From assembly GCA_017306415.1 (NCBI GenBank), contig JAFKIL010000006.1, forward strand, positions 1 through 64,000: 64,000 nt of DNA, in the 5' to 3' direction. Source of the DNA: Microbacterium sp. (GTDB taxonomy: Bacteria; Actinomycetota; Actinomycetes; Actinomycetales; Microbacteriaceae). A model generated the notes under the pieces. That model saw only the letters and a list, made by a program, of their open reading frames with translations. It was not told the DNA's origin and made no database searches. Below, piece by piece: positions 1 through 8,971 of the stretch; position 1 is the first letter of the stretch, and each line of letters opens with the position of its first letter. The position numbers were made by a program, and so were the translations under genes.

Positions 1-467
1 TTGTCGGGGCCTTGGGAGGGGACGTGGAAGAACGGGATCCCGAAACTGCGGACGTCTTCGGCGACGTTGGTGTGGTTGCTGATCACCATCGGGATCGTCA
101 CCGGCAGCTCCCCCCGCCGGTGCCGCCACAGCAGTTCGAGGAGGCAGTGATCGCTGGTGGAGGCGAGGATCGCCATCCGCTTCGGGATCGACTGATCCGT
201 CAGCTGCCACTCCATCCCCAGCGGGGTGAGGGTCTTCGCCAGATCCGCTTCGATCTCCTCGGATGCGGCAGCCAGACCCGGCCGGTGGAACTCGACGCGC
301 TGGAAGAAGCGCCCACCCTCCGGGTCATCGGTGTACTGGTCGAGGGCGACGATGTTGCCGCCGTTGCGGGTGATCAGCGCGGACACCGCCGCGACGATCC
401 CCGGCCGGTCCGGGCCGTGGACGATGAGACAGGCCCGATCGCGCACGGATGCGAGGTGCACGCTCAC
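1..467 (-). CDS. purU: Formyltetrahydrofolate deformylase (PurU), 3' part cut by window edge
   Basis: PurU hydrolyses 10-formyl-THF to THF and formate in the cytosol. The visible 155 residues start with an ACT-type regulatory domain (a GPDRPGIVAAVSAL segment near residue 18, then GGRFFQRVEF) and enter the formyltransferase-like domain (DHCLLELLWR, then SNHTNVAEDV and GIPFFHVP, which is the conserved region containing a catalytic His). The full-length family is about 280-290 residues, so the C-terminal half lies left of base 1. A GTG at 467 is the likely start; there is no ATG nearby and no strong ribosome site. It lies 13 bases downstream of the metF-like gene on the same strand. That context implies it disposes of the methyl group removed by the upstream O-demethylase. 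The family call is secure. Confidence 0.85.
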   Translation of the reverse strand, partial: MSVHLASVRDRACLIVHGPDRPGIVAAVSALITRNGGNIVALDQYTDDPEGGRFFQRVEFHRPGLAAASEEIEADLAKTLTPLGMEWQLTDQSIPKRMAILASTSDHCLLELLWRHRRGELPVTIPMVISNHTNVAEDVRSFGIPFFHVPSQGPD

Positions 468-480
468 GACGCCCGCGTCC

Positions 481-1324
481 TCACGAGCGCGCCGCGACGA
501 AGCGCGCCGCCCACTCCGAGGTGGCCTTGAGGCCGCCGAACGTGTAGAAGTGCAGCTTCACGTTGCCGGTGTCGGGGTCGGCCGCCAGCAGCGCCGCGAG
601 GTCCGACACGAACGTGTCGGGTCCGGCGGTGCCCATCAGGTTCGTCAACGAGAACCCGTACTTCTTCACGATCATCGCGTTCGCCCCGATCCCGAACCGG
701 CGCGCGAAACCGAGCAGCCGCTTGATGCCCGCCGGACCCGGCGTGCCGATCCGGATCTGCGCGTCGATCCCGCGCTGGCGGACCTGATCGATCCAGGCGA
801 GCACCGGGTCGGTGTCGAACGCGAACTGCGTCAGGATCACGGCATCCAGCCCCTGCTCGCTCACGGCGGCCGACTTGTCCTCCAGGTGCTTCCACAGCAC
901 ATCCGACGCGATGTCCGGGTGCCCCTCGGGGTACCCCGCGATCGACACCTCACGCACGCCGTAGTCCAGCAGCAGACCGGTGTGGATCACATCGAACGAC
1001 GACGCGTACGGACCCTCCGGCTCGGCCGGATCCCCGCCCACCACGAACACATGCTCGGTCGCCCCGACCTCCTGCAGGCGGCCCAGGAACTCCTCCAACT
1101 GCGCCCGGGACGCCAGCCGGCGCGCCGCGCACCCGGACGGCGGCCGCGACCCGCATATCGAGATCCTCGTTGCCGAGGAACGTGACATTGATCTTCGTCC
1201 CCAGGGGGATGGTGCTCCTGGCCTCCTCGAGACCGGGCACATCCTTGCCGGTCATCTCCAGGGAGAAGTCGTCGACGAGCTCGCGAGCGGCGAGCGCGTT
1301 CGCGACGGGAGTGGTACGTGACAC
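481..1324 (-). pseudogene. metF: Methylenetetrahydrofolate reductase-like (MetF) gene with an internal frameshift
   Basis: The two halves of a MetF-type flavoprotein lie in different reading frames. The N-terminal part (GTG start at 1324, preceded by AAGGA at about 1333) reads SRTTPVANALAAREL through NEDLDMRVAAA. The C-terminal part resumes as ARRLASRAQLEEFLG, EHVFVVGGDPAEPEGPY and ends at 481. Between them, around 1118-1150, the roughly 12-15 residues expected before SARRLAS are missing and the frame changes. This looks like a deletion whose length is not a multiple of three, inside GC-rich sequence. The family reduces methylene-THF or runs in reverse to oxidise 5-methyl-THF; beside ligM and purU the oxidative direction is expected. 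It could be a true pseudogene or an assembly error. Confidence 0.7.
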
Positions 1325-1378
1325 GGGAACATCCTTCACGGGGTGACGGCGCCGGGCGCCGGGAGAGGGACGCGCCGA

Positions 1379-1416
1379 TCGGGGCGGTCGACCCGGGGGG
1401 GGATCGCCCGCCCCGA
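1379..1416. other. Intercistronic hairpin between ligM-like gene and metF-like gene
   Basis: TCGGGGCGG (1379-1387) is repeated as its exact complement at 1408-1416 with a 20-base GC-rich loop. It lies downstream of the O-demethylase stop and upstream of the metF-like start. It could act as an RNA-processing or attenuation signal; it has no T-run, so a strong terminator is not certain. Confidence 0.45.
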
Positions 1417-1434
1417 CGCGGGGCTGTCAGGGGA

Positions 1435-2823
1435 TCAGCGGACGCCGGCGTCCGAGCGGTAGCTCGTCCGCGCCTCCTCGGTCAGCGGCGCCGGCTGCAC
1501 CGTGACGCGGATGCGCACGGGCACGTGCTCCTCGACCTGGACCTTGGCGGTGGGGCGGTCCTCGCCCCACACCAGGACGAGCTCCGTGCCGGGCTCGGCG
1601 AACTCGGGCTCCACCGCGCCGAGCGACAGCATCGCCCGCTCGTTCGCGGAGTACCCGGTCCACGTCGAGACCCCGACGATCCGTCCGTCGGCGGACTCGA
1701 CCCGGTCGTAGTGGAACGTGTCGTAGAGCGCCATCGGCAGGTTGAAGAACTTCGCGCCCGGCCCGGGGCGGAACATCGAGGCGAACGCGTCGCCGGTGTC
1801 CTCCCCGTTCCACACGAACGTGACCTTCCGACGCGTGTCGGTCTTCCCGTCGGCCACGCGCGCCTCGAGGGCCTCACGCCCGATGAAGTCGTGGTCGAAC
1901 TTCACGATCCGTCCGTAGTCCAGCTCGAAGGGGGTGAAGTAGTAGTCCTCGATGTCGTCCGAGTAGAAGCTGCCGCCGAGCGGCGACGTCGTCTCGTACG
2001 CGTTCTCGGTCAGCCAGCGACGGTAGTCGGCGAGCCGCTCGTCGGAGTAGATCGCGGGCAGCGGCCGCGGCAGCCAGCCGGACTCCAGCGCGTTCGTGTG
2101 GTACGCGCGCCCACCCACCTGCACGAGCCCGTAGCGCTCGCCCACCTCGACGATCGCACCGTGCACGGCGTCGTTGTCGGCCCACGGACCCCACAGCTCG
2201 TACCCGGGCTCCCCGGCCATGCCGTGCCGGAGCGCGCGGACGTCCTTGCCCGCGATCGTGAAATGCGTCATGTGGAAGAACTTGAGCTTCGGCGGCTCCT
2301 CACCGGTGAGCGCCTCGATGATCTCGGGCGCGCCGGGGCCCTGGATCTGGTAGCGGTACAGCAGCGGGTCGCCCGAGCGGTACAGCGAGTTGTCGTCCCG
2401 CGTGATCTGGACGTCGTAGCCACCCGTCGCGGCGTGGAAGTGCAGCCAGTTGATCGACGGCGGGATGCCCACGGCCTGGTATTCGTCCTCGTCCAGGTGG
2501 AACAGGATGTTGTCGCCGATGACGAATCCGTCCGGGCTCACCGCGACGTACTGCTTGGCCATGTCGACCGGGAAGTTCGCGACGCTGTTCACGCCCGTGT
2601 CGCTGATGAGCTTGAGGGCGTCGGGGCCCTTGATGTTCAGATCGGCCATGTGGTGCGACTGGTCGTACAGGACCGCCGTACGGCGCCACGCCAGCTGCTC
2701 GTCACGCCAGTTGCGGAACTCGGGGACGACCCGCGGCACCACGGCCGGGGGGCTCTGCGAGTTCCAGAGCAGCTGCACGGGGCTCCCGGCCTCCGCGATC
2801 GCTTCCTCCAAGTTGCTGGCCAC
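1435..2823 (-). CDS. ligM: LigM/DesA-like tetrahydrofolate-dependent aromatic O-demethylase (aminomethyltransferase family)
   Basis: A 462-residue protein of the GcvT/aminomethyltransferase fold that resembles LigM (vanillate) and DesA (syringate) O-demethylases of about 460-470 residues. Those enzymes move the methoxy methyl of a lignin-derived aromatic acid to THF. Supporting segments are ELAWRRTAVLYDQSHHMADL, NILFHLDEDEY, KLKFFHMTHF, GMAGEPGYELWGPW and the C-terminal GYSANERAML. Codons extend upstream to 2985, but GTG at 2823 has GAAGGAG seven bases before it and gives the family length. Gene order (transporter, then this, metF-like, purU) fits import, demethylation and C1 disposal. The exact substrate (vanillate, syringate or another methoxy compound) cannot be read from sequence, and other GcvT-fold demethylases such as DmdA are the main alternative. 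Confidence 0.72.
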   Translation of the reverse strand: MASNLEEAIAEAGSPVQLLWNSQSPPAVVPRVVPEFRNWRDEQLAWRRTAVLYDQSHHMADLNIKGPDALKLISDTGVNSVANFPVDMAKQYVAVSPDGFVIGDNILFHLDEDEYQAVGIPPSINWLHFHAATGGYDVQITRDDNSLYRSGDPLLYRYQIQGPGAPEIIEALTGEEPPKLKFFHMTHFTIAGKDVRALRHGMAGEPGYELWGPWADNDAVHGAIVEVGERYGLVQVGGRAYHTNALESGWLPRPLPAIYSDERLADYRRWLTENAYETTSPLGGSFYSDDIEDYYFTPFELDYGRIVKFDHDFIGREALEARVADGKTDTRRKVTFVWNGEDTGDAFASMFRPGPGAKFFNLPMALYDTFHYDRVESADGRIVGVSTWTGYSANERAMLSLGAVEPEFAEPGTELVLVWGEDRPTAKVQVEEHVPVRIRVTVQPAPLTEEARTSYRSDAGVR

Positions 2824-3045
2824 GTTCACTCCTTCGTTCTGTGGTTCGACCGGCATGAACCCGGCCCCCATCCACATTCCGACGCGGCCACCAGCCCTGT
2901 AAAACGTGTTTCGGTGATCTACCAACTCAGGGAATCTGTGTTCCCCCGGTGCGCGGGCACGCCGGAGCGCGGCGGACCGCCCCACGGGCGAGTCCTGCCG
3001 AGCCCCTCGGGGCGAACGCGTTCACAGCGTCAGGCGGAAAGACAG

Positions 3046-4056
3046 CTAGACGAGGTCGCGCAGTCGTCTCTCGCGGCCGTACAGGGTGACGGCGATCAGG
3101 ATGACGATGCCGTACAGCAGCTGCTGATCGGCCGTGTCGGCGCCGTGGCCGATGAGCACGACCATGAGCACCGAGAGGAAGAGCGTGCCGATCACGGTGC
3201 GCGTGTAGTCGCCGGGACCGCCGAACACCGTGCCGCCGACCACCACGGTCGCGACGCTCTGGAACAGGTAGGGGTTGCCGAGCGTCGAATCCACGCTCCC
3301 GGCGAATCCGGCCAGCAGCACGCCCACGCACACCGAGGCCACGGCGCTGAACGCGAACGCCAGCGTCCACACCCACCGCGTCTTCACGAGCGAGTTCTCC
3401 GCCGCGGTCGGGTTGGCGCCCGTGGCGAGGATGTACCGACCGGGAACGGTGCGGTGCAGGAACAGGCCCATCAGCACGATGATGACCACCCAGGCCACCA
3501 CGACGGGCGGGAACGGGATGCCGAAGGTGTCCTGGATCGGCGACGAGAGCCGTGACAGCCACTCCGGCGCGCTGCCGGCGAGCGCCCCGCCGGTCTGGAT
3601 CTGCATCGCCCCGACCGCGAGCGCCCCGAAGCCGAGCGTCACCACGAGCGGCGGGATGTTCAGGCGATGGCAGATCTGGCCGGCCAACGCGCCGAGCAGG
3701 GCCGCGACCACGACGGCGACGACGAACGCGACCCCGAAGCTCACGTGGTAGACGTTCGTCAGGCTCGTCACGGCGATCGCGCCGGCGACGATGAAGCCCG
3801 ACACGGACATGTCGAACCCGCCCATGATGATCAGCAGGGTCTGCCCCATCGAGGCGAGGCCGGCGAGCGCCGCGAGCACGAGGATCGACTGGAGCGCCGA
3901 GAACGTGAAGAACCCGTCGAGGGTCGTCGCGCCGACGATGTAGACGACGATGACGGCGAACACCTGCAGGACGGGGAACCGGCGCTGGATCTCACCCGCG
4001 CGCCGCAGCGTGTCCCGGAACGTGCGGGGCTGAGGGGGCACGGCGGTGGCGGTCAT
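3046..4056 (-). CDS. Ribose-type ABC transporter permease, second of two
   Basis: 336 residues, all-helical inner-membrane protein of the BPD_transp_2 (RbsC/LsrC) family, about 8-10 hydrophobic segments. It carries the family stretches GQTLLIIMGGFDMSVSGF (residues about 85-100) and VVVGGTVFGGPGDYTRT near the C-terminus. Such permeases pair to form the channel of a CUT2-class importer. Start ATG 4056 overlaps the stop of the neighbouring permease (ATGA), indicating translational coupling. Its sequence is clearly paralogous to the plus-strand permease at 38850-39899 (same GGFDMSV and GGTVFGGPGDY blocks). Substrate unknown; the linked O-demethylase suggests a methoxylated aromatic or its glycoside. 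Confidence 0.88.
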   Translation of the reverse strand: MTATAVPPQPRTFRDTLRRAGEIQRRFPVLQVFAVIVVYIVGATTLDGFFTFSALQSILVLAALAGLASMGQTLLIIMGGFDMSVSGFIVAGAIAVTSLTNVYHVSFGVAFVVAVVVAALLGALAGQICHRLNIPPLVVTLGFGALAVGAMQIQTGGALAGSAPEWLSRLSSPIQDTFGIPFPPVVVAWVVIIVLMGLFLHRTVPGRYILATGANPTAAENSLVKTRWVWTLAFAFSAVASVCVGVLLAGFAGSVDSTLGNPYLFQSVATVVVGGTVFGGPGDYTRTVIGTLFLSVLMVVLIGHGADTADQQLLYGIVILIAVTLYGRERRLRDLV

Positions 4057-5045
4057 GCGGATTCCTTCTTCTTCAGGGTGAGCAGGGCACCGATCACGAC
4101 CGAGAGCACCAGCATCACGCCGTATATGAACTGCAGCCACGTGGGCGACACCTGGAGTCCGGAGAGCAGGCTCTGCAGCAGGTAGATCACCGCGGCGCCG
4201 ATCAGCGACCCGATGACGCCGCCTCGGCCACCGACGAGCGACGTCCCGCCGAGCGCCACCGCCGCGACGGCGATGAGCGTATACGCCGACGACTGGCTCG
4301 CATCCGCCGAGCTGACCAGGCCCACGAGGGCGAACGAGCCGATCGCGGCGAACAGGCCGCCGAGGACGTACGCGACGACGCGGATGGCGCTGACGTTGAC
4401 GCCGCTCGAGAACGCGGCGGCGTCGTCGCTGCCCACCGCGTAGAGGAGGCGCCGGTAGGGGATGAAGCCGAGCGCGACCCAGATCACCACGACCACGGCG
4501 ATCGTGACGAGCCCGCCGGGGATCGGTCCGACCGTCCCGGCGAGGTAGCTGACCCACGTGCCCGTGACGCTCTGCGGCGTGGGGATGAGTTTGAGGTTCA
4601 CGCCGATCAGCACGAAGTACATCGCGAGCGTGACGACCATCGGCGGCACACGGAGGAAGACGATCAGGAGTCCGTTCACGCCTCCGACGGCGGCGCCGAT
4701 GAGAAGCACGATCGGGATGGCGGTGAGCGGATCGCCGAGCCCGTTCGGGATGAGGAAGACGATGAACACGCAGCTGCACAGCGTCATGAGCGGCGAGATC
4801 GACAGATCGAAGCCGCCCCGGCCGCTCAGGATGGCGGGCGTGCTCGCCATGGCGGCGATCGCGAGCGGCGCGAAGGTGGCGAACTGCTGCACCCAGCCGA
4901 AGTCGGACTGCACCATGAGATTCGCCACCAGCAGGACGATCGCCAGGATGAGGGCGACGACGTAGCTGTTCCGGCGCAGGAAGTCGCGGATGCCCAGCCG
5001 GGGTCGCGTCCGCGTCGTCGTGGGCGACGAGACTGCGACGCTCAT
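4053..5045 (-). CDS. Ribose-type ABC transporter permease, first of two
   Basis: 330-residue BPD_transp_2 family membrane protein. Conserved blocks are ILSGRGGFDLSISPLM (residues about 75-90) and AVAAVALGGTSLVGGRGG near the C-terminus. Its C-terminus (TLKKKESA) overlaps the next permease by four bases and its own ATG at 5045 overlaps the ATPase stop, so the three transporter genes form one coupled unit. It corresponds to the permease at 37846-38853 in the second transporter (shared SGRGGFDLSISP). The two permeases of each set differ from one another, so the channel is probably a heterodimer. Confidence 0.88.
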   Translation of the reverse strand: MSVAVSSPTTTRTRPRLGIRDFLRRNSYVVALILAIVLLVANLMVQSDFGWVQQFATFAPLAIAAMASTPAILSGRGGFDLSISPLMTLCSCVFIVFLIPNGLGDPLTAIPIVLLIGAAVGGVNGLLIVFLRVPPMVVTLAMYFVLIGVNLKLIPTPQSVTGTWVSYLAGTVGPIPGGLVTIAVVVVIWVALGFIPYRRLLYAVGSDDAAAFSSGVNVSAIRVVAYVLGGLFAAIGSFALVGLVSSADASQSSAYTLIAVAAVALGGTSLVGGRGGVIGSLIGAAVIYLLQSLLSGLQVSPTWLQFIYGVMLVLSVVIGALLTLKKKESA

Positions 5046-6616
5046 GACGCCTCCTCTTTCTCGATCACGTCCTGGTCGTCCTTCATCTCGTCCGGATCGC
5101 CGAAGAACGCCGACACCAGCGCCGACCGCGTGAGCCCCTCGGCGGGCATCTCGCGGTACAGCTCGCCCTCGCGGAAGACGAGCACGCGGTCCATCAGATC
5201 GATGTGCTCGTCGACCTCGGACGACAGCATGACGATCGCCATCCCCTCGGCGGTGAGGCGCTTGAGCAGCGTGTACAGGTCGCGCTTGGCGTTGATGTCG
5301 ATGCCGCGGGTGGGGTCGTTGAGCAGCATGATGAGCGGGTCCGAGGCGAGCCAGCGCGCGATGATGACCTTCTGCGCGTTGCCGCCAGACAGCGTCGTGA
5401 TGCGGTCCTCGGGTCCGCCCAGGACGATGCCGAGCCGGCGGACGTAGTCCTCGAGCCGACGCCGGGTGGCGGCGGGACGCAGCCACCCGCCGGCCGCGTC
5501 CTTGCGGAGGGTCGGCATCCCGAAGTTCTCGCGGATCGACATCCAGCCGAACAGGGACTCACGGCCGCGCTCACGCGGGACGTAGGCGATCCGGTTCTTC
5601 GCCGCGACCGCCTTGTTGCGGATGACCGCCTCGCCGTCCGCGGTCACCCGCACCACGCGCCCCTGCGCCGGCCCGAAACCGCGGAGCGCCTCGAGGAACT
5701 CCTGCTGCCCGTGCCCCTCGAGCCCCGCCAGCCCGACGAGCTCGCCGGCGCGGATGTCGACGTCGAACGGCGCCCCGTCGCGGTGGAGGCGGAGGTCCTC
5801 GGCTCTGAGGACGACCGGACCGAGGTCTGCGGCATCCCGGTGCGCCTGGCGCGGAGCATCCGTCTCGGCCGTGCCGGACATGAGGGCCACCACCTGGCGG
5901 GGCCGCCAGCTCCCCCGCTCGAGGGTCTCGACGGTGCGGCCGGATCGCATCACCGTGATGCGGTCGCCGATGGCCTCGATCTCGTCCATCCGGTGTGTGA
6001 TCAGGGCGACGCCGGTGCCCTTCTGGCCGATCTCCTCGATGACCTCGAACAGCCGGTCGCGCGTCTCGACGTCCAGCGCCGACGTCGCCTCGTCGAGGAT
6101 CAGCACGCGCGGGTCGCGGATGAGGGCGCGGGCGATGCAGCACGCCTGCCGATCGCTGAGGGAGAGGTCCTCCATCGGCGTGGAGAGGTCGATGGGCGCG
6201 CCGAGGAGCCGCTCCACCCACATCGAGGCGATCGCCTTCTTCTCCTTGAGGCGGTGGGCGCTGCGCAGCGGCGACTCGGCCCCGAGCCAGATGTTGTCGA
6301 GGACCGAGCGCGCCGGCGCGACGAGGATCTCCTGGAAGACGGTGACGATGCCGTGCTGCTGCGCCAGGCGGGGCGTGGCGAGGCCCCGCAGCACCTCGCC
6401 GCCGACCTCCAGCTCCCCGTCGTCGGGCTGGTGCACGCCGCTGAGGATCTTCACGAGCGTGCTCTTGCCGGAGCCGTTCTCCCCCGCGATGGCGTGCACC
6501 TCGCCCGCGGCCAGCTCGAACGTGCAGTCGGTCAGCGCCTTCGTCTGTCCGAACGCCTTGCGCAGGGAGGTCGCCCGGACGAGGATGTCGCGTCCGCCGG
6601 GGGCCGCCGCGGTCAT
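5042..6616 (-). CDS. Ribose-type ABC transporter ATP-binding protein with two ABC domains (RbsA/MglA class)
   Basis: 524 residues with two fused nucleotide-binding domains, as in RbsA. The first has a Walker A motif GENGSGKST (residues 45-53) and Walker B VLILDEATSALD; its signature region reads LSLSDRQ instead of the usual LSGGQ or LSVGEQ. The second has the degenerate Walker A region GLAGLEGHGQQEF typical of this class, a normal signature LSGGNAQK and a DPTRGIDINAK block. ATG 6616 begins at the usual distance before domain 1; the frame remains open to 6676 and no strong ribosome site decides between starts. It energises the two downstream permeases. No solute-binding protein is encoded beside it. 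Confidence 0.85.
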   Translation of the reverse strand: MTAAAPGGRDILVRATSLRKAFGQTKALTDCTFELAAGEVHAIAGENGSGKSTLVKILSGVHQPDDGELEVGGEVLRGLATPRLAQQHGIVTVFQEILVAPARSVLDNIWLGAESPLRSAHRLKEKKAIASMWVERLLGAPIDLSTPMEDLSLSDRQACCIARALIRDPRVLILDEATSALDVETRDRLFEVIEEIGQKGTGVALITHRMDEIEAIGDRITVMRSGRTVETLERGSWRPRQVVALMSGTAETDAPRQAHRDAADLGPVVLRAEDLRLHRDGAPFDVDIRAGELVGLAGLEGHGQQEFLEALRGFGPAQGRVVRVTADGEAVIRNKAVAAKNRIAYVPRERGRESLFGWMSIRENFGMPTLRKDAAGGWLRPAATRRRLEDYVRRLGIVLGGPEDRITTLSGGNAQKVIIARWLASDPLIMLLNDPTRGIDINAKRDLYTLLKRLTAEGMAIVMLSSEVDEHIDLMDRVLVFREGELYREMPAEGLTRSALVSAFFGDPDEMKDDQDVIEKEEAS

Positions 6617-6821
6617 ACGGGTGACACCGCTAGCGTCAGGTTCATGGTCGTTCCACCATTTCCGCGACCACAACACCTCTGTCGAGACCCGCGATCGTCG
6701 ATGACTCGGGGGGAGGCGGGGGCTCGGGAGCCCATCCGCGTCCTACGGTACTTCAGTGAAATTCAAGCGCAGCGGAGGCCGTACTCATACACGGCATTCC
6801 TCAGATTGAACCTCAGGTCTG

Positions 6822-7814
6822 CTAATTCCGGCCGTCTCCCGCGGCCTGCCCGGCTCCGGCCAGCTGACCCTCGGCATGGTCGGCCGCGTCGCCGGGCAGG
6901 CGCCGCCGCGCGCGGCGATCCTTCACGGCGAACTCGATGAAGCTGATCGCCCGCGGCGACAGCCGCGCATCCTTCGCGTAGGCCAGCACGACCGGCGTCG
7001 TCGGCATGGGCTCGCGGATCGCCTTCACCACGACCCGCTTGCCCTCGAACGTCAGGTCCGACGCCGGTCGCTGGATCAGGAACGCGTAGCCGACCCCGCG
7101 CCCGACGAGGCACCGGATGAACTCGAAGTTGCCCGAGCGCATGCCGATCCGCGGCTCGATGTCGAGGCTCGAGATCGACCGCTGCCAGTTCTGCAGGCTC
7201 GGCGAGTTGTCGAACAGGATCATGGGTTCGTCGGCCATGTCGACGAGGCTCACGTCGTCGTCGTCGGCGAAGCGATGATCCTCGGGCAGCAGCACGTACG
7301 GCTTGAGGACGTCCATCACGATGGTCGCCAGGTCGTCGCCGAGATGACCGCCGTAGAGCAGCGCCAGCTCGGTCCTCCCCTCGCGCAGCCCCTCCTCGAT
7401 CTCGGGCTGCTGGGCGGCCTCCTGGATCTCGAGCGTCACGCCGGGCGCCTCGCCGAGGAAGCCGGCGAGCAGCGGCGTGAGGATGGCCGGCTCCAGGGGC
7501 GGGTAGCACCCGATGGCGAGGCGGCCGGAGAGGCTGCCCTTCTCCGAGTCGACCCGCGATTGGAGGTCGGAAGCGGCCTCGAGCAGCTCTCGGGCGTGGA
7601 CCAGGAAGTCGGAGCCGGCGGGGGTGAGCGAGACGCCCTTGGCCCGCTGGCGCACGAGGAGCTTCATCCCCAGTCCACGCTCCAATTCGGAGATGGACAG
7701 GGAGATCCCCGGCTGCGAGGTGTGGCAGCGTTCGACGGCCCGGCTGATGGCTCCTGTTTCGGCGACGGCGACGAAATGCTGCAGTTGTCTGATCGTGTAA
7801 TGGATTTCCTGCAT
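6822..7814 (-). CDS. LysR-family transcriptional regulator
   Basis: 330 residues. An N-terminal winged helix-turn-helix (residues about 8-65: TIRQLQHFVAVAETGAISRA, then SQPGISLSISELE) is followed by a LysR substrate-binding domain (about 95-300). It lies upstream of and co-directional with the transporter/ligM genes and divergent from the cyclase-family hydrolase at 7934, the usual position for a LysR activator of one or both units. The 119-base gap 7815-7933 should hold both promoters. The inducer is probably a pathway aromatic, by context only. The last 35 residues are low-complexity Ala/Gly/Arg and may not be conserved. Confidence 0.88.
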   Translation of the reverse strand: MQEIHYTIRQLQHFVAVAETGAISRAVERCHTSQPGISLSISELERGLGMKLLVRQRAKGVSLTPAGSDFLVHARELLEAASDLQSRVDSEKGSLSGRLAIGCYPPLEPAILTPLLAGFLGEAPGVTLEIQEAAQQPEIEEGLREGRTELALLYGGHLGDDLATIVMDVLKPYVLLPEDHRFADDDDVSLVDMADEPMILFDNSPSLQNWQRSISSLDIEPRIGMRSGNFEFIRCLVGRGVGYAFLIQRPASDLTFEGKRVVVKAIREPMPTTPVVLAYAKDARLSPRAISFIEFAVKDRRARRRLPGDAADHAEGQLAGAGQAAGDGRN

Positions 7815-7933
7815 GCCTGCAGGGTATGGGAAGGTACTGTCCCTCGGGCCCGTTTCCGGGCGGACTCATTCCTCAGAACCGAACATTTCGGCCGGATCGC
7901 ACCGCTGCGACCCGCGCCAGATCGGAGCCGGCC

Positions 7934-8848
7934 ATGTCCCCGCATCCTCACGCCCCCATCGCCTCCTCGCAGGTCCCCGGCTGGATGGTGGCGGCCGCCA
8001 ACGACCGCCCGTACTCGTCCGAGAACGGGCGCGGCACGCTCAATCTGATCGACGGAGCGGCCGCCGCGCGGGCCGCCGCCGCCATCCGGGACGGACGCTC
8101 GCTGAGCCTCGCCCGCCCGCTCAGCGCCGACGATTTCACCGTCCGCGACGGTGTGACCCCGTACACCCACGAACTCGAATACGTCGAGAGTCCGGACGGC
8201 GTCGGGTGGGGCCTGTCGGACGTGCGGCTGGTGCCTCACGGGCTCCAGAACACGCACCTCGACGCCCTCAACCACGTGGCCATCGACCGCACCTTCTACG
8301 GCGGCCGGCCGGTGGATGCCGCGTTCCAGGGGTCCGTCGACGTGCTCGCCGCGAGCGGGGTCGTGGTCCGTGCGGTGTACGTCGACATCCCCGCCGTGCA
8401 CGGGACCGCGTGGGCGGAGCGCGAGGTCACCGGCGACGACATCGACGCCGCCCTCGACGCGGCCGGGGTCGTGTTCGAGCGGGGCGACGCGCTGTGCGTC
8501 GACATGGGCCGCGACCGCTACGAGGCGGCGACGGGCCGCATGCTCGGCGGCCCCGAATCGGCCGACGACGCCGGGGGCGGACTCGCCGAGTCGGGTGCCC
8601 GCTGGGTCGCCGACCACGGGGTGTCGGTGCTCGCATGGGACATGCTCGACTCGCGCGACGCCAAGGCCGCGCACGCCACCGCGCACATCCTCGGGTGGGC
8701 GATCGGGCTCCCGCTGGTCGACAACTGCGACTTCTCGGGACTGCGCCGGGAGCTCGGGGGCACCGCGATCGCGGGGACCCTCGTGCTCGCCCCGCTCGCC
8801 GTGCCCGGCGCGAACGGGATGAACCTGAACCCGCTGATCCTGCGCTGA
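7934..8848 (+). CDS. Cyclase-family hydrolase (kynurenine formamidase-like)
   Basis: 304 residues of the Cyclase superfamily (metal-dependent hydrolases related to KynB). The metal-binding segment reads NTHLDALNHV near residue 100, matching the family HxxTHxDxxxH pattern except that the first part is HGLQNTH. Other family features are VPHGLQ upstream, GDALCVDMGRDRY and the late DNCDFSGL. Start ATG 7934 follows GGAG at 7925. An in-frame start at 7826 is possible but would run through the regulator intergenic region. It may hydrolyse a cyclic or amide intermediate of the neighbouring pathway; no substrate can be assigned. Confidence 0.75.
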   Translation: MSPHPHAPIASSQVPGWMVAAANDRPYSSENGRGTLNLIDGAAAARAAAAIRDGRSLSLARPLSADDFTVRDGVTPYTHELEYVESPDGVGWGLSDVRLVPHGLQNTHLDALNHVAIDRTFYGGRPVDAAFQGSVDVLAASGVVVRAVYVDIPAVHGTAWAEREVTGDDIDAALDAAGVVFERGDALCVDMGRDRYEAATGRMLGGPESADDAGGGLAESGARWVADHGVSVLAWDMLDSRDAKAAHATAHILGWAIGLPLVDNCDFSGLRRELGGTAIAGTLVLAPLAVPGANGMNLNPLILR

Positions 8849-8971
8849 GGAGTCGGGGCGCGGATCAATATCAGCGTGTCAAACGAAGCACCACAGATAA
8901 CCCGCTTTGCCGACGGCGGTGGCCGCGGGCCAGGCTGACGGGAGCCGCGCACGATTCGAAGGAGATCCGTG

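Noticed and set aside
2824-3045. A riboswitch leader for the C1 genes
   Set aside because: No glycine, THF or other aptamer pattern could be recognised in the 222-base gap before the ligM-like gene.
1318-3555. A 745-codon open frame on the plus strand across the ligM-like gene
   Set aside because: It is Arg/Val/Asp-rich with no family features and lies antisense to clearly conserved genes; GC-rich DNA produces such frames by chance.
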